Positions 8,291 to 16,313 of a DNA stretch of 26,043 nt are shown here, piece by piece. Source of the stretch: CAYQCH01 sp964415935 (GTDB lineage Bacteria; Patescibacteriota; Patescibacteriia; VMEV01; CAYQCH01); assembly GCA_964415935.1 (NCBI GenBank), contig CAYQCH010000015.1, positions 1 through 26,043 on the forward strand, given 5' to 3'. A model generated the notes under the pieces. That model was not told the origin of the DNA. It did no database searches and saw nothing but the letters and a program-made list of their open reading frames with translations. Position 1 is the first letter of the stretch; the number at the start of each line of letters is the position of its first letter. The position numbers and the translations under genes were made by a program.

Positions 8291-9431
8291 ACGCCCCCAA
8301 CACGGACTGCAGCCGCTTCTTTACCACGCCAATTACTTCCTGCTCCACGTCCACCAGGCTCTTGCCGGAGACGTTGGCCTGGGCGAATCGCTCGCTACCG
8401 CGCGGCTGCCAGTCTTTGATCAGGTCTTTGGCATGCAGCGGGGATTTGGCTGTAACCTGCACCTCCACCTGGTTGTGTTCATGCTCAATAAACAGCACCA
8501 CGGTGCGCGCTTCCGGGCTGTGGCTGAGAATTTCCAGCATGAGGTCCTGCAATTGGTTGACCGACGTGCCGGTCGTGGCAAACAAGCTGGCAGGAATGAG
8601 GCTCCAGGCCAAGGACAGCTGGCGGTCGGCCTGCAAATGCGTCAGCACATGGCCCCACAATTTCAGTCCGCCCACGGTTTTGTTGCGGTACAGATTCTGC
8701 GTGACCAGGGCATGGTTGGCGCCGGATTTTAACAAAGCGCTGACGGTCTGCAGAGTAGCAGGTGTTACTTGCGGCGTGCGGAAAGAATGCGTCTCTTCCA
8801 TGATACCGGCCAGCAGGTTGGTGGACGCCTGCGCGTCGAGGGCAAATCGGTCATGCAACAGGCCGTATACCATTTCCGCGGTAGAGGTGGCTTTGATGTC
8901 GATCCAGTTCACCTGGCCGTATTGCTCGTTGTCCGGCCGATGGTCGACGTTGATGATGGGAACAGTTTGAAAAAGTGACTTATGGTTTTCGTAGACCAAC
9001 CCGGCGGCGGGAAGTTCGGACACGTTCACGGCCACGATGAGGTCGTAGACAAAACCGCTGGGATGCACTTGCACGGCTTCCGCTGGCAGCGTGCCCTGTT
9101 TGGGCGTCACAAAAATGCGCAGCATGTCGTCGGACACGGTATAGCCCACATCGGCGACGGGGTATTGCTTCTTATTGATGGTGATGACGCACTTTTGCAC
9201 GCTGGGCATGGCCGGCATGATGTCGGCGGTGCCATGCATGAATTCCAGTTTTTGCGGCAATTGCAAACGGTCGCTGACAATATCCGCCTTCTTGCCCAGG
9301 CCTGTCAGGTAGGCGCGCAAGGTCAAAGCCGAGGCCAGCGCGTCCACGGAAGGACGCTGCGGCAAAACAACCAAGATAGCTTGGCTGCGCTGCAGCAGGG
9401 ACAGGACTTGTTCGGTAACCGTCTTGGTCAT
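8289..9431 (-). CDS. DHH-family phosphoesterase-like protein with degenerate active site
   Basis: The 380-residue layout matches the NrnA/GdpP-type DHH-DHHA1 proteins, which degrade short RNAs, pAp or cyclic dinucleotides using two manganese ions. The family motifs can be recognised but are altered. Motif I, normally H..PD.D..GS, reads QRPSVDALASA, losing the His and first Asp. Motif II, normally with Asp, reads AVNVSE. The DHH motif reads NVDHRPDN (DHR). Most metal ligands are therefore replaced, and catalysis by the usual mechanism is unlikely. The second half has no clear GGGH of DHHA1. I use ATG 9431; an in-frame TTG at 9470 would put a terminator-like hairpin inside the coding region. 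It is a single gene converging on the lysozyme-fold gene. Confidence 0.75.
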   Translation of the reverse strand: MTKTVTEQVLSLLQRSQAILVVLPQRPSVDALASALTLRAYLTGLGKKADIVSDRLQLPQKLEFMHGTADIMPAMPSVQKCVITINKKQYPVADVGYTVSDDMLRIFVTPKQGTLPAEAVQVHPSGFVYDLIVAVNVSELPAAGLVYENHKSLFQTVPIINVDHRPDNEQYGQVNWIDIKATSTAEMVYGLLHDRFALDAQASTNLLAGIMEETHSFRTPQVTPATLQTVSALLKSGANHALVTQNLYRNKTVGGLKLWGHVLTHLQADRQLSLAWSLIPASLFATTGTSVNQLQDLMLEILSHSPEARTVVLFIEHEHNQVEVQVTAKSPLHAKDLIKDWQPRGSERFAQANVSGKSLVDVEQEVIGVVKKRLQSVLGA

Positions 9432-9435
9432 AGGC

Positions 9436-9461
9436 AAATAAAAACTCCCTAGGAAAGGGAG
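9436..9461 (-). terminator. Terminator-like hairpin just upstream of the DHH gene (possible attenuator)
   Basis: Reading the minus strand, CTCCCT pairs with AGGGAG around a five-base loop and is followed by TTTTTATTT. It ends only 4 bases before the ATG at 9431. Either it stops transcripts arriving from upstream, leaving the DHH gene needing a promoter nearer than I can see, or it attenuates the DHH transcript. Confidence 0.55.
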
Positions 9462-9590
9462 CGCATACAACTCGAGCGTTTTGACGTTCCCTTAAAACAC
9501 CAGAATGTAAAAAATTCGTCAAGGCCTGTTTCGCAGGCCGGGAAAAGCATGGGGAACGGGGAAGTGTAACGGAGACGACATAAAAAGGCA

Positions 9591-9623
9591 AGGGGCTGGC
9601 ATCCGGGAAGGATGCCAGCCCCT
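9591..9623. terminator. Strong terminator after the two-gene membrane operon
   Basis: GGGGCTGGCATCC (9592-9604) pairs with GGATGCCAGCCCC (9610-9622) in a perfect 13-bp stem with a five-base loop, plus one flanking A-T pair. It lies 9 bases past the stop of the minus-strand gene at 9632. T-rich stretches flank both sides, so it may work in both directions. Confidence 0.8.
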
Positions 9624-9631
9624 AAAAAGAT

Positions 9632-9934
9632 TCACCGAGACCTCGACTGAACCGGGCCGGACGTTGAGTCCAATGCCGGATCTCGCTTCAGCTCGAGTTC
9701 ATGCGTGCCGGGCGTGACCAGGATCGCCGGATCAAGTCCGTCGTAGTTGGACAGCGTGTAGTCCTCCAGCCGTATGGACTCGACCGTGGGGCCGGGTTTC
9801 GGCTGGCGGACCTCCGTTTGGCGGACTTCGGGCCTGCGGTTGCGTTGTGGCCAGAAGGCCAGCTTGACCGCCACGCCCACGACAGCGCATCCCAGGACGA
9901 TGGCGAGAACGAGCAACGGGGTGTCGTTCTTCAC
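9632..9934 (-). CDS. Small single-pass membrane protein, unknown function
   Basis: I do not recognise this 100-residue protein. One membrane segment (about 6-28, beginning PLLVLAIVLGCAVVG) is followed by a charged, Pro-rich linker with a repeated VRQxE/VRQPK pattern, then a short polar domain with PAILVTPGTHELELKRD. VLGC resembles a weak lipobox, but position -2 and the poor N-terminal charge argue against a lipoprotein. It starts with GTG, overlapping the stop of the upstream gene by GTGA; AGGA about 8 bases upstream is a fair Shine-Dalgarno. The overlap says it is made together with the 494-residue protein, perhaps as its partner in the membrane. Confidence 0.7.
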   Translation of the reverse strand: MKNDTPLLVLAIVLGCAVVGVAVKLAFWPQRNRRPEVRQTEVRQPKPGPTVESIRLEDYTLSNYDGLDPAILVTPGTHELELKRDPALDSTSGPVQSRSR

Positions 9935-11415
9935 TTGTACGTCCTGCCAAGCTCGCCTCCAATGGCCAGGATGTCCCTGACACGGCCGTGAGATGGCGCG
10001 TATTGCAGCGGGAAGGGTTCGCCTTCCTGCATGCCGATGACGCGCACCGGAACCGCAAACGACATCTGGCTGGGCTGATGGTCGCGCACCACCCAGAGAA
10101 TGATGCCGTCGCGGTGCAGGCAGGCGCTGGTGCGCCCCGACTGCCTGATGGACGTGGTCTGCATGGAGCGGTCCACGGCCATCAGCGCGGTTTCCTGGCC
10201 GCCGTCGGGCCGGCGGAACGTGAACGGCACGGCCGCCCAGAACCGCTGGTCCTGCAGCGCCATGCCTGCATGCACGGTCGTTGTACCCGTATCGACGGGC
10301 AGGCCAGGAAAGACGGAAAAGTAATCGTCGGTACCCGTGTCCAGCCGGCGCACATGCAGCAGCGGCCTGCCTTCGTAGGTGAGGGCGATGGCTACCAGTC
10401 GCGAACCCTGCACCTGCGGCATCACGCTCGCGATCGGCTCGGTGATGTTGTCCTGCACGATGATCAGCTTGCGGTCAATGGACTCCATGGAGCCGGCCCG
10501 CAGCTCCAGTTCCATCAGGACAATACCTGCGGGCGACCGCCCCACCAGCAGCAACCGCTTGCTTGAAGGCGGCGGCTGCCGCGGCGCGGCCTGCGCGGGC
10601 GACATGGCATCGTACAGGGCCATGGCTTGCGGCCGGAACGTCAGCGGAACCTGGGCGTTTGCGACGACCTCGCCGTCTGCATAGCACAGGACGTTGAGCG
10701 TCGGCGGGTCTTGCGACACCAGCACGACCTGGTCCATTTCGCCACTCGCAGCGGGTACGCTGACGGACTGCAGCGGCATGATGGGGGTATCCCACCGCAG
10801 CTCCTTGCCGGGCGTGTTGAAGACGGAGCGCTTGGACGTGCTCCATTCACCCGACGTTGTCACGGAGATGTTCCAGAAGCCGTCCTTGGCCTGGGCCACC
10901 GCCATCTGCCGCCCGTTGGACATGGTGGCGGCTGAATGGACGCGGCCTTCCACCAGGTCGACGGTCCGCTGCCTGGTGCCTTCAGGCGCGCGAAACACGT
11001 TTCCCAGTACGGGAAGACCTGACTGCGGGTCGTGGCCCATCAGCCAGAAGCGGTCGCCTTCCTCTGCCGCAGCGGAGGAGTAGACGACCTGGCGATGAGT
11101 GATGGGGTCTTGGTTGCCGAAGCGGTACAGCTGCCGCAAGGACAACCTGTCGCCGTCGTCAATCGCCAGCCCCAGCCACTCGCCCTGCCAGGTGTCGCTC
11201 TGCGAGCCGATCAGCGCCATGCGCCGGGCGGGCAGCTCCACGGCCGGCTGCGTCTGCGGCTCGGTAACTGGCGGCAGGTCGTTTGCCTGCTGCTGAGCCG
11301 GTTCCGTCGGCGCCTGCAGGCGGTGCAGGCCCCGGATCTGGTAGATGAGAAGAACAATGATGCTGGCCGCTGCCACAAGCAGCAGCTTGAGGGTGCGTTC
11401 GGTCTTGGTGCTCAT
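9931..11415 (-). CDS. Signal-anchored extracytoplasmic protein, possible beta-propeller, unknown function
   Basis: I do not recognise this 494-residue protein. An N-terminal membrane anchor (about 10-26) is followed by a Pro/Gln-rich linker (about 34-60) and a long domain rich in beta-strand patterns, Gly turns and Trp, such as GEWLGLAIDDGDRLSLRQL, DRFWLMGHDPQSG and DGFWNISVTTSGEW. This suggests a WD40/YVTN-like propeller outside the cell, but there is no clean repeat. AAGGG upstream of the ATG is a usable Shine-Dalgarno, and a TTGACA promoter precedes it. It forms a two-gene operon with the 100-residue membrane protein and is divergent from valS. Codon use looks more GC-rich at third positions than the neighbouring restriction genes. 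Confidence 0.75.
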   Translation of the reverse strand: MSTKTERTLKLLLVAAASIIVLLIYQIRGLHRLQAPTEPAQQQANDLPPVTEPQTQPAVELPARRMALIGSQSDTWQGEWLGLAIDDGDRLSLRQLYRFGNQDPITHRQVVYSSAAAEEGDRFWLMGHDPQSGLPVLGNVFRAPEGTRQRTVDLVEGRVHSAATMSNGRQMAVAQAKDGFWNISVTTSGEWSTSKRSVFNTPGKELRWDTPIMPLQSVSVPAASGEMDQVVLVSQDPPTLNVLCYADGEVVANAQVPLTFRPQAMALYDAMSPAQAAPRQPPPSSKRLLLVGRSPAGIVLMELELRAGSMESIDRKLIIVQDNITEPIASVMPQVQGSRLVAIALTYEGRPLLHVRRLDTGTDDYFSVFPGLPVDTGTTTVHAGMALQDQRFWAAVPFTFRRPDGGQETALMAVDRSMQTTSIRQSGRTSACLHRDGIILWVVRDHQPSQMSFAVPVRVIGMQEGEPFPLQYAPSHGRVRDILAIGGELGRTYK

Positions 11416-11458
11416 GTTTCCCTTTCCCCGACGCGTCCAAAAAAGCGCGCGTCATGAA

Positions 11459-11487
11459 AAATTGCCATGAATTTACGCTATTGTCAA
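11459..11487 (-). promoter_or_regulatory. Promoter of the 494-residue protein operon
   Basis: On the minus strand a consensus -35 TTGACA (11482-11487) and a -10 CAATTT (11459-11464) are separated by 17 bases, with TGG directly before the -10 (an extended -10). The leader would be about 35 bases. The -35 abuts that of the divergent valS promoter. Confidence 0.6.
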
Positions 11488-11516
11488 TTGTTTTTTACCC
11501 CGGTCTTTGTTACATT
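11488..11516 (+). promoter_or_regulatory. valS-tyrS promoter
   Basis: -35 TTGTTT (11488-11493), a 17-base spacer and -10 TACATT (11511-11516), preceded by TGT to give an extended -10. The ATG at 11527 is 10 bases past the -10, so the leader would be about 4 bases and has no Shine-Dalgarno. No T-box is possible in so short a leader. Confidence 0.6.
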
Positions 11517-11526
11517 TTGAGTTATT

Positions 11527-14178
11527 ATGACGCTGCCAAAAACCTATTCAGCCAAGGATTTCGAGAATGGTCTCTACAAGGACTGGGAAAGCAAAGGTCT
11601 GTTCCGCCCGGAAGTGCATCCGGACGGCCAGCCGTTTAGCATTGTCTTGCCGCCGCCCAATGCCACGGGCGTATTGCACCTTGGCCATGCCACCATGCTG
11701 GCCGTGGAAGACATCATGGTCCGGTACCATCGCATGAAAGGGGACGCCACGGTATGGGTGCCGGGCACGGATCATGCAGCCATTGCCACGCAAAGCGTCG
11801 TCGAGAAACTGATCAAAAAAGAAGAAGGCAAGTCGCGCCATGACCTGGGCCGCGAGGCGTTTTTGGAACGCGTCAAACAGTTTGTGGAACAGTCCAAAGA
11901 CACCATCCGCTCGCAGGTGCGCGCCATGGGTGCCAGCGTGGACTGGTCGCGCGAGCGCTACACGCTGGATGAAAGCATGAACCAGGTGGTCAACCGCGTT
12001 TTTGTGAAAATGTACGAAGACGGGCTCATGTACCGCGGCCATCGCATCGTCAACTGGGACCCTAAAGGGCAGACCACCGTGGCTGACGATGAGCTGGAGT
12101 ACGTAAGCGAAAAAGCGCCGTTCTATACCTTCAAGTACGGCCCGTTTGAGATTGGCACGGCGCGTCCGGAAACAAAGTTTGGCGACAAGTACGTGGTCAT
12201 GCATCCGGACGACAGGCGCTACAGCCAGTACAAGCATGGAGACACGTTCACGGCGGAATGGATTAACGGCCCTGTCACGGCCACCGTCATCAAGGACGCC
12301 TCCATCGACATGGCATTTGGCACCGGCGTCATGACCATTACGCCCTGGCACGACGCCACGGACTTTGAGATTGCCGAACGCCATGCATTAGACAAACAGC
12401 AAATCATCGGGTTTGACGGCCGCCTGCTGGACGTAGCCGGGGAATTTGCGGGCATGGCCATTGATGAAGCGCGTCCAAAAATCGTGGAGAAGCTGGCCGC
12501 CAAAGGCCTGCTGGTAAAAACGGATGAAGACTACACGCACAATGTTGCCGTGGGTGACCGCTTTGGCGGGAAAATCGAACCGCAAATCAAAGAGCAATGG
12601 TTCATTGATGTGAACAAGCCGGCCGTGGACTGGAAAGGCAGGAAGATGTCGCTGAAACAGGTTATGCAGGCCGCGGTGCGCGACGGCGACATCAAGATCA
12701 TTCCCGAGCGTTTTGAAAAAACCTACTTTGCCTGGGTCGACAATTTGCGCGACTGGTGCGTGTCCCGTCAAATCTGGTGGGGCCATCGCATTCCGGTGTG
12801 GTATGGCAATGACGGCGGCCAGCTGCATGTGTCCATGCAGCCGCCTCAGGACGCGCAGAACTGGCAGCAAGACCCGGACACGCTGGATACCTGGTTTAGC
12901 TCGGCGTTGTGGACGTGGAGCACGCTGCTGGATCAGGAAAAGGCCGCCGATCCGTCCGTCAGCTTGCAGGAATTGTTTGCGGCCAGTCCGGACTTCCAGA
13001 AATTCCATCCCACCACGGTCATGGAGACCGGGTATGACATCATCTTTTTCTGGGTGGCGCGCATGATTCTCATGACCACGTATGTCGTGGGCGACATTCC
13101 GTTTAAGACGGTGTATTTGCACGGCCTCGTGCGCGACATGCAGGGCCGCAAGATGAGCAAGTCTTTAGGCAATGGCATCGACCCGGTGGAAATGGTGGGC
13201 AAGTACGGCGCCGACGCCGTGCGTCTGGCATTGATCATTGGCACCACGCCGGGCAATGACACGCGCCTCAACGAGCAGAAGATTGAAAACTACCGCAATT
13301 TCGTGAACAAACTTTGGAATATCGCGCGGTTTATTTTGACCAGCGTGGAGGCTGCGCGCGTGGTGGACGCAGCGCCGGAAGCAAAGACGCTTTCTGACCG
13401 TTGGATCCTGTCTCGCTTCCAGCGCCTGATTGCTGACACCACCAGGCAAATTGAAAACTACCAGTTTTCCGCCGCTGGAGAAGCGTTGTACGCCTTCACC
13501 TGGAATGAACTGGCCGACTGGTACGTGGAAGATGCCAAAGTGGAGAAGGGAAAAGACGAGATCTTGTTGTATGTTTTGTCCAACCTGTTGAAGCTGTGGC
13601 AGCCGTTCACGCCGTTTGTGGCGGAAGTGCTGTGGCAGCAACTAAAACCGTCTCAGGCTTTGATGGTTGCCCCCTGGCCGGAGGTTACGCAATCATTGAT
13701 CGACGAGCAAAGCGAAAAATTATACGGCTTGTCCCAGGGTGTGGTGGTGGCCATTCGCAATTTCCGCGCGCAGTTCAAGGTGGCATACACAAAAACGTTT
13801 CCCGCCACGGTCATCACGGATGATGCGGCTGCCGTCAAGTCGTTAAAAGACGCGATTATTGCCAAAACAAAGTTGTCTGGTTTGGAAGTCATCTCTGCGG
13901 ACCGACCGGCGCAGGGGGAAGCCGCTTGTTATTTTGACGGCGGGAAAGTCTACATTCCCATGGCTGGGTTGGTTGATACGGAAAAAGAATTGGTTCGTCT
14001 CAACAAAGAACTGGAAGCCACCAAAACGTACATCGGCGTGCAGGAAAAGAAGCTGGCCAACCAGGAATTTGTGAAAAACGCGCCATCGGCATTGGTGGAA
14101 GCCGAGCGCGAAAAGCAGGCGCAGGCCGAGGCCAAACTCGCGTCCCTCCAGGAACAAATCAGCATGCTATCATCTTAA
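11527..14178 (+). CDS. valS: Valyl-tRNA synthetase
   Basis: This class I synthetase joins valine to tRNA-Val in the cytoplasm. Its 883 residues match the usual bacterial length. The HIGH motif appears as HLGH at 51-54 after PPPNATGVL, and KMSKS is at 542-546. Between them lies the CP1 editing domain, with TARPETKFGD and GTGVMTITPWHDATDFE, which hydrolyses mischarged Thr-tRNA. The anticodon-binding helical domain and the C-terminal coiled-coil arm (about 815-883) are both present, so the protein is complete. The start is supported by the promoter and by the normal ValRS N terminus. The gene ends 3 bases before tyrS and is almost certainly co-transcribed with it. Confidence 0.98.
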   Translation: MTLPKTYSAKDFENGLYKDWESKGLFRPEVHPDGQPFSIVLPPPNATGVLHLGHATMLAVEDIMVRYHRMKGDATVWVPGTDHAAIATQSVVEKLIKKEEGKSRHDLGREAFLERVKQFVEQSKDTIRSQVRAMGASVDWSRERYTLDESMNQVVNRVFVKMYEDGLMYRGHRIVNWDPKGQTTVADDELEYVSEKAPFYTFKYGPFEIGTARPETKFGDKYVVMHPDDRRYSQYKHGDTFTAEWINGPVTATVIKDASIDMAFGTGVMTITPWHDATDFEIAERHALDKQQIIGFDGRLLDVAGEFAGMAIDEARPKIVEKLAAKGLLVKTDEDYTHNVAVGDRFGGKIEPQIKEQWFIDVNKPAVDWKGRKMSLKQVMQAAVRDGDIKIIPERFEKTYFAWVDNLRDWCVSRQIWWGHRIPVWYGNDGGQLHVSMQPPQDAQNWQQDPDTLDTWFSSALWTWSTLLDQEKAADPSVSLQELFAASPDFQKFHPTTVMETGYDIIFFWVARMILMTTYVVGDIPFKTVYLHGLVRDMQGRKMSKSLGNGIDPVEMVGKYGADAVRLALIIGTTPGNDTRLNEQKIENYRNFVNKLWNIARFILTSVEAARVVDAAPEAKTLSDRWILSRFQRLIADTTRQIENYQFSAAGEALYAFTWNELADWYVEDAKVEKGKDEILLYVLSNLLKLWQPFTPFVAEVLWQQLKPSQALMVAPWPEVTQSLIDEQSEKLYGLSQGVVVAIRNFRAQFKVAYTKTFPATVITDDAAAVKSLKDAIIAKTKLSGLEVISADRPAQGEAACYFDGGKVYIPMAGLVDTEKELVRLNKELEATKTYIGVQEKKLANQEFVKNAPSALVEAEREKQAQAEAKLASLQEQISMLSS

Positions 14179-14181
14179 TAT

Positions 14182-15384
14182 ATGCATAAGCCAAGCAAGG
14201 CGGAAATAAAGGAATTCCTCAGCCGCGGCGTCGAAGAGATCATTGAAGCCAAGGAGCTGGAGAAATTACTCAATAGCGGCAAGCGCATCAGCGTGTACTA
14301 CGGCATTGACCCCACCGGCGCTGATATCCATCTTGGCCACGCCATTCCGTTGCGCAAATTGCGCGTGTTGCAGGAATGGGGGCATGAGGTGATGTTGCTC
14401 ATCGGCGACTTTACGGCCATGATCGGCGACCCCACCGGCCGCGATGCTGCGCGCCAGCCGCTGATGTCAGAGCAGGTGTTGGAAAATGCCAAGGACTATC
14501 AGGATCAGGCCTCCAAAATTTTGAATTTCGATGACGAAAATCCGGTGGTTGTGAAATACAACAGCTCATGGCTTAGCAAGTTGTCGTTTGGCGAAGTCAT
14601 TGACCTGGCCGCCAATTTCACTGTGCAGCAAATGCTGGAGCGCGACATGTTTCAGCGGCGCATGAAAGAGGAAAAGCCCATCAGCCTGCATGAATTCATG
14701 TATCCGCTCATGCAAGGTTTTGACAGCGTGCATTTGGGCGTGGACCTGGAATTGGGCGGTTCTGACCAGCTCTTTAACATGCTGGCCGGCCGTACGCTCA
14801 TGAAGAAGCTGAAGAACAAGGACAAACATGTCTTAACGTTCTCGTTACTGGAAGGATCCGACGGCCGCAAGATGAGCAAGTCGTTTAACAACCATATTCC
14901 CATCCGCGCCGCGGCCAAAGACATGTACGGCCGTATCATGTCTATCAAAGACGAATTGATTGTACGCTACTTCTGGCTGTGTACGGACGTTTCCAAAGCC
15001 AACATCGACGCCATGGAGAAAGAGATGAAAGCTGGCGCGAATCCTCGCGACTTCAAGATGGCGCTAGGACGCGAAATCGTAACCATGTACCACAGCGAAG
15101 AAGCCGCCAAAGATGCCGAAGCCGCCTTTATCGCGCAATTTCAGAAGGGCGCCATGCCGGACGACATGCCGGAGGTGAAGCTTTCAAATAAATCATGGGC
15201 GATTGTCGATTTGTTAATGGAAATTAAGCTGGTTAAAAGCAAGAGTGATGCGCGTCGATTGATAAACGAAGGCGCTATAAAGCTGAATGGGGAACCAATA
15301 ACACAGATCGATGCAGATATAGTGGTCAAAAAAGGCGACGTGTTGCAGAAGGGAAAGCGGGACTTCAGGAAACTGAGCGTATAG
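14182..15384 (+). CDS. tyrS: Tyrosyl-tRNA synthetase
   Basis: This class I synthetase charges tRNA-Tyr. The 400-residue protein has the HLGH version of HIGH at 50-53 within GADIHLGHA, the tyrosine pocket region (QGFDSVHLGVDLELGGSDQ), and KMSKS at 230-234. The C-terminal S4 RNA-binding domain (about 335-400: VKSKSDARRLINEGAIKLNG) binds the tRNA. KMSKS and spacing fit the TyrRZ-like group rather than E. coli TyrS. It begins 3 bases after valS and is followed by a strong terminator, so it is the second and last gene of the operon. Confidence 0.97.
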   Translation: MHKPSKAEIKEFLSRGVEEIIEAKELEKLLNSGKRISVYYGIDPTGADIHLGHAIPLRKLRVLQEWGHEVMLLIGDFTAMIGDPTGRDAARQPLMSEQVLENAKDYQDQASKILNFDDENPVVVKYNSSWLSKLSFGEVIDLAANFTVQQMLERDMFQRRMKEEKPISLHEFMYPLMQGFDSVHLGVDLELGGSDQLFNMLAGRTLMKKLKNKDKHVLTFSLLEGSDGRKMSKSFNNHIPIRAAAKDMYGRIMSIKDELIVRYFWLCTDVSKANIDAMEKEMKAGANPRDFKMALGREIVTMYHSEEAAKDAEAAFIAQFQKGAMPDDMPEVKLSNKSWAIVDLLMEIKLVKSKSDARRLINEGAIKLNGEPITQIDADIVVKKGDVLQKGKRDFRKLSV

Positions 15385-15385
15385 T

Positions 15386-15412
15386 AAAAAGCGGCCGACA
15401 GGCCGCTTTTTT
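15386..15412 (+). terminator. Rho-independent terminator of valS-tyrS
   Basis: AAAAAGCGGCC pairs with GGCCGCTTTTTT around the tetraloop GACA, starting 2 bases after the tyrS stop codon. Confidence 0.92.
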
Positions 15413-15477
15413 GTCGCAGTCAGGGCAGCGTTTTTGTTGAACGGATATAGCCGCAAATGGGGTTTGCCGGGTAACGG

Positions 15478-15519
15478 TTGACTAATATTAGCGCATCTGT
15501 TAGGAATGTCTGTTACCAT
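15478..15519 (+). promoter_or_regulatory. Candidate promoter region of the 231-residue gene
   Basis: Two options overlap. TTGACT (15478-15483) is followed 17 bases later by TAGGAA (15501-15506). Separately, TGTTACCAT (15511-15519) is an extended -10, 8 bases before the ATG at 15528, which would make the mRNA nearly leaderless. The rest of the 15413-15527 gap shows no other feature to me. Confidence 0.4.
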
Positions 15520-15527
15520 AAACAAAC

Positions 15528-16223
15528 ATGGGCCTTGGTCGAGAAAGGGGATGGCGAGTGGGAACGATTCCAACGGGACGCCGAACGAGCAAGATCAAGC
15601 ACGGAGGACAGGCGGATCCGCCTTCTCCTCGAGTAGTGAGTTTACGGCAGGCCATGGAGGCTGGCCGCTTGAAGCCGCGCGACTTGCGGCTGGCGGCGTA
15701 TGCGGGCGACACGGATGCCGGCGTTGCCTGCAGAACGAAGCTGTCTGCATCGCCTGACCTGCGCAAGTGGGTTTACGGTCTGCGGCCTTGGGGGCATCTG
15801 GCCTTTACGCATGCCGTGTACGCGGCGGCAAACGTCATCCAGGAGTGCGAATCACATCGTCTCAGGTTGCCCGCCTACTTCCTGCATGACATGGGCAACA
15901 TCGTGTGGTGCATCGGATTGGTTACCGCATTCTTTGACCACCCTGATCCGCGCCGCATGATGGTCAACAGCGAGAAGAAGCTTCTGGCTCTCTTTGAGCG
16001 AGGCGGGGGTGACCACTCTTCCGTCGCCCAACAAATCTTTACTGTTCTGATCTGCGGTCTGAAGACGGTCAACGACGCCGCCCTCGCGCACGAACACTGC
16101 TACGAATGCCTGCGCACTGCCCGGCATGTGGCCGGCGATTGCCAGGACCTCGCAAACTGCATGGTCATGCAATCCGTGCGCCAGCATCTCATCCGTTGGT
16201 CGCTCGGTTCCGCCCTCAACTAG
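15528..16223 (+). CDS. Hypothetical protein, unknown function
   Basis: I do not recognise this 231-residue protein. The first ~35 residues are basic and Pro/Gly-rich with no signal peptide. The rest is largely helical, with PRDLRLAAYAGDTDAG, a WVYGLRPWGHLAFTHAVYAAANV stretch and several Cys and His residues (HEHCYECLRTARH, GDCQDLANC). RLAAYAGD followed later by a Trp-x-x-Gly-Leu-x-x-Trp-Gly pattern resembles helical repeat-like proteins known from myxobacteria and planctomycetes, but I cannot name the family. The clustered Cys/His residues could bind a metal. It is a single-gene unit between two terminators. A start further downstream, such as at Met43, is possible. Confidence 0.65.
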   Translation: MGLGRERGWRVGTIPTGRRTSKIKHGGQADPPSPRVVSLRQAMEAGRLKPRDLRLAAYAGDTDAGVACRTKLSASPDLRKWVYGLRPWGHLAFTHAVYAAANVIQECESHRLRLPAYFLHDMGNIVWCIGLVTAFFDHPDPRRMMVNSEKKLLALFERGGGDHSSVAQQIFTVLICGLKTVNDAALAHEHCYECLRTARHVAGDCQDLANCMVMQSVRQHLIRWSLGSALN

Positions 16224-16230
16224 GGCGTAG

Positions 16231-16272
16231 AAATCCCTGGGTTCTTCCTGCACGGAAGGGCCCAGGGATTTT
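16231..16272 (+). terminator. Terminator of the 231-residue gene
   Basis: AAATCCCTGGG (16231-16241) pairs perfectly with CCCAGGGATTT (16261-16271), and an inner CTTCC/GGAAG stem continues the hairpin. A short T-run follows on the plus strand. Confidence 0.85.
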
Positions 16273-16282
16273 CGTTTCCAGT

Positions 16283-16309
16283 AAAAAAGACCCCGACGGG
16301 GTCTTTTTT
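16283..16309. terminator. Bidirectional terminator, mainly for rpsP
   Basis: AAAAAAGACCCC (16283-16294) pairs with GGGGTCTTTTTT (16298-16309) around GAC. It lies 4 bases past the rpsP stop on the minus strand and has T-tracts both ways. Confidence 0.9.
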
Positions 16310-16313
16310 GGGT

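Noticed and set aside
9432..9470. TTG start adding 13 residues to the DHH protein
   Set aside because: The extension would be encoded by the terminator-like hairpin, and the ATG at 9431 begins right where the family-like N-terminal helix does.
11454..11639. Small 61-codon frame starting before valS
   Set aside because: It runs through the valS promoter and into valS in another frame, with no homology or start signal.
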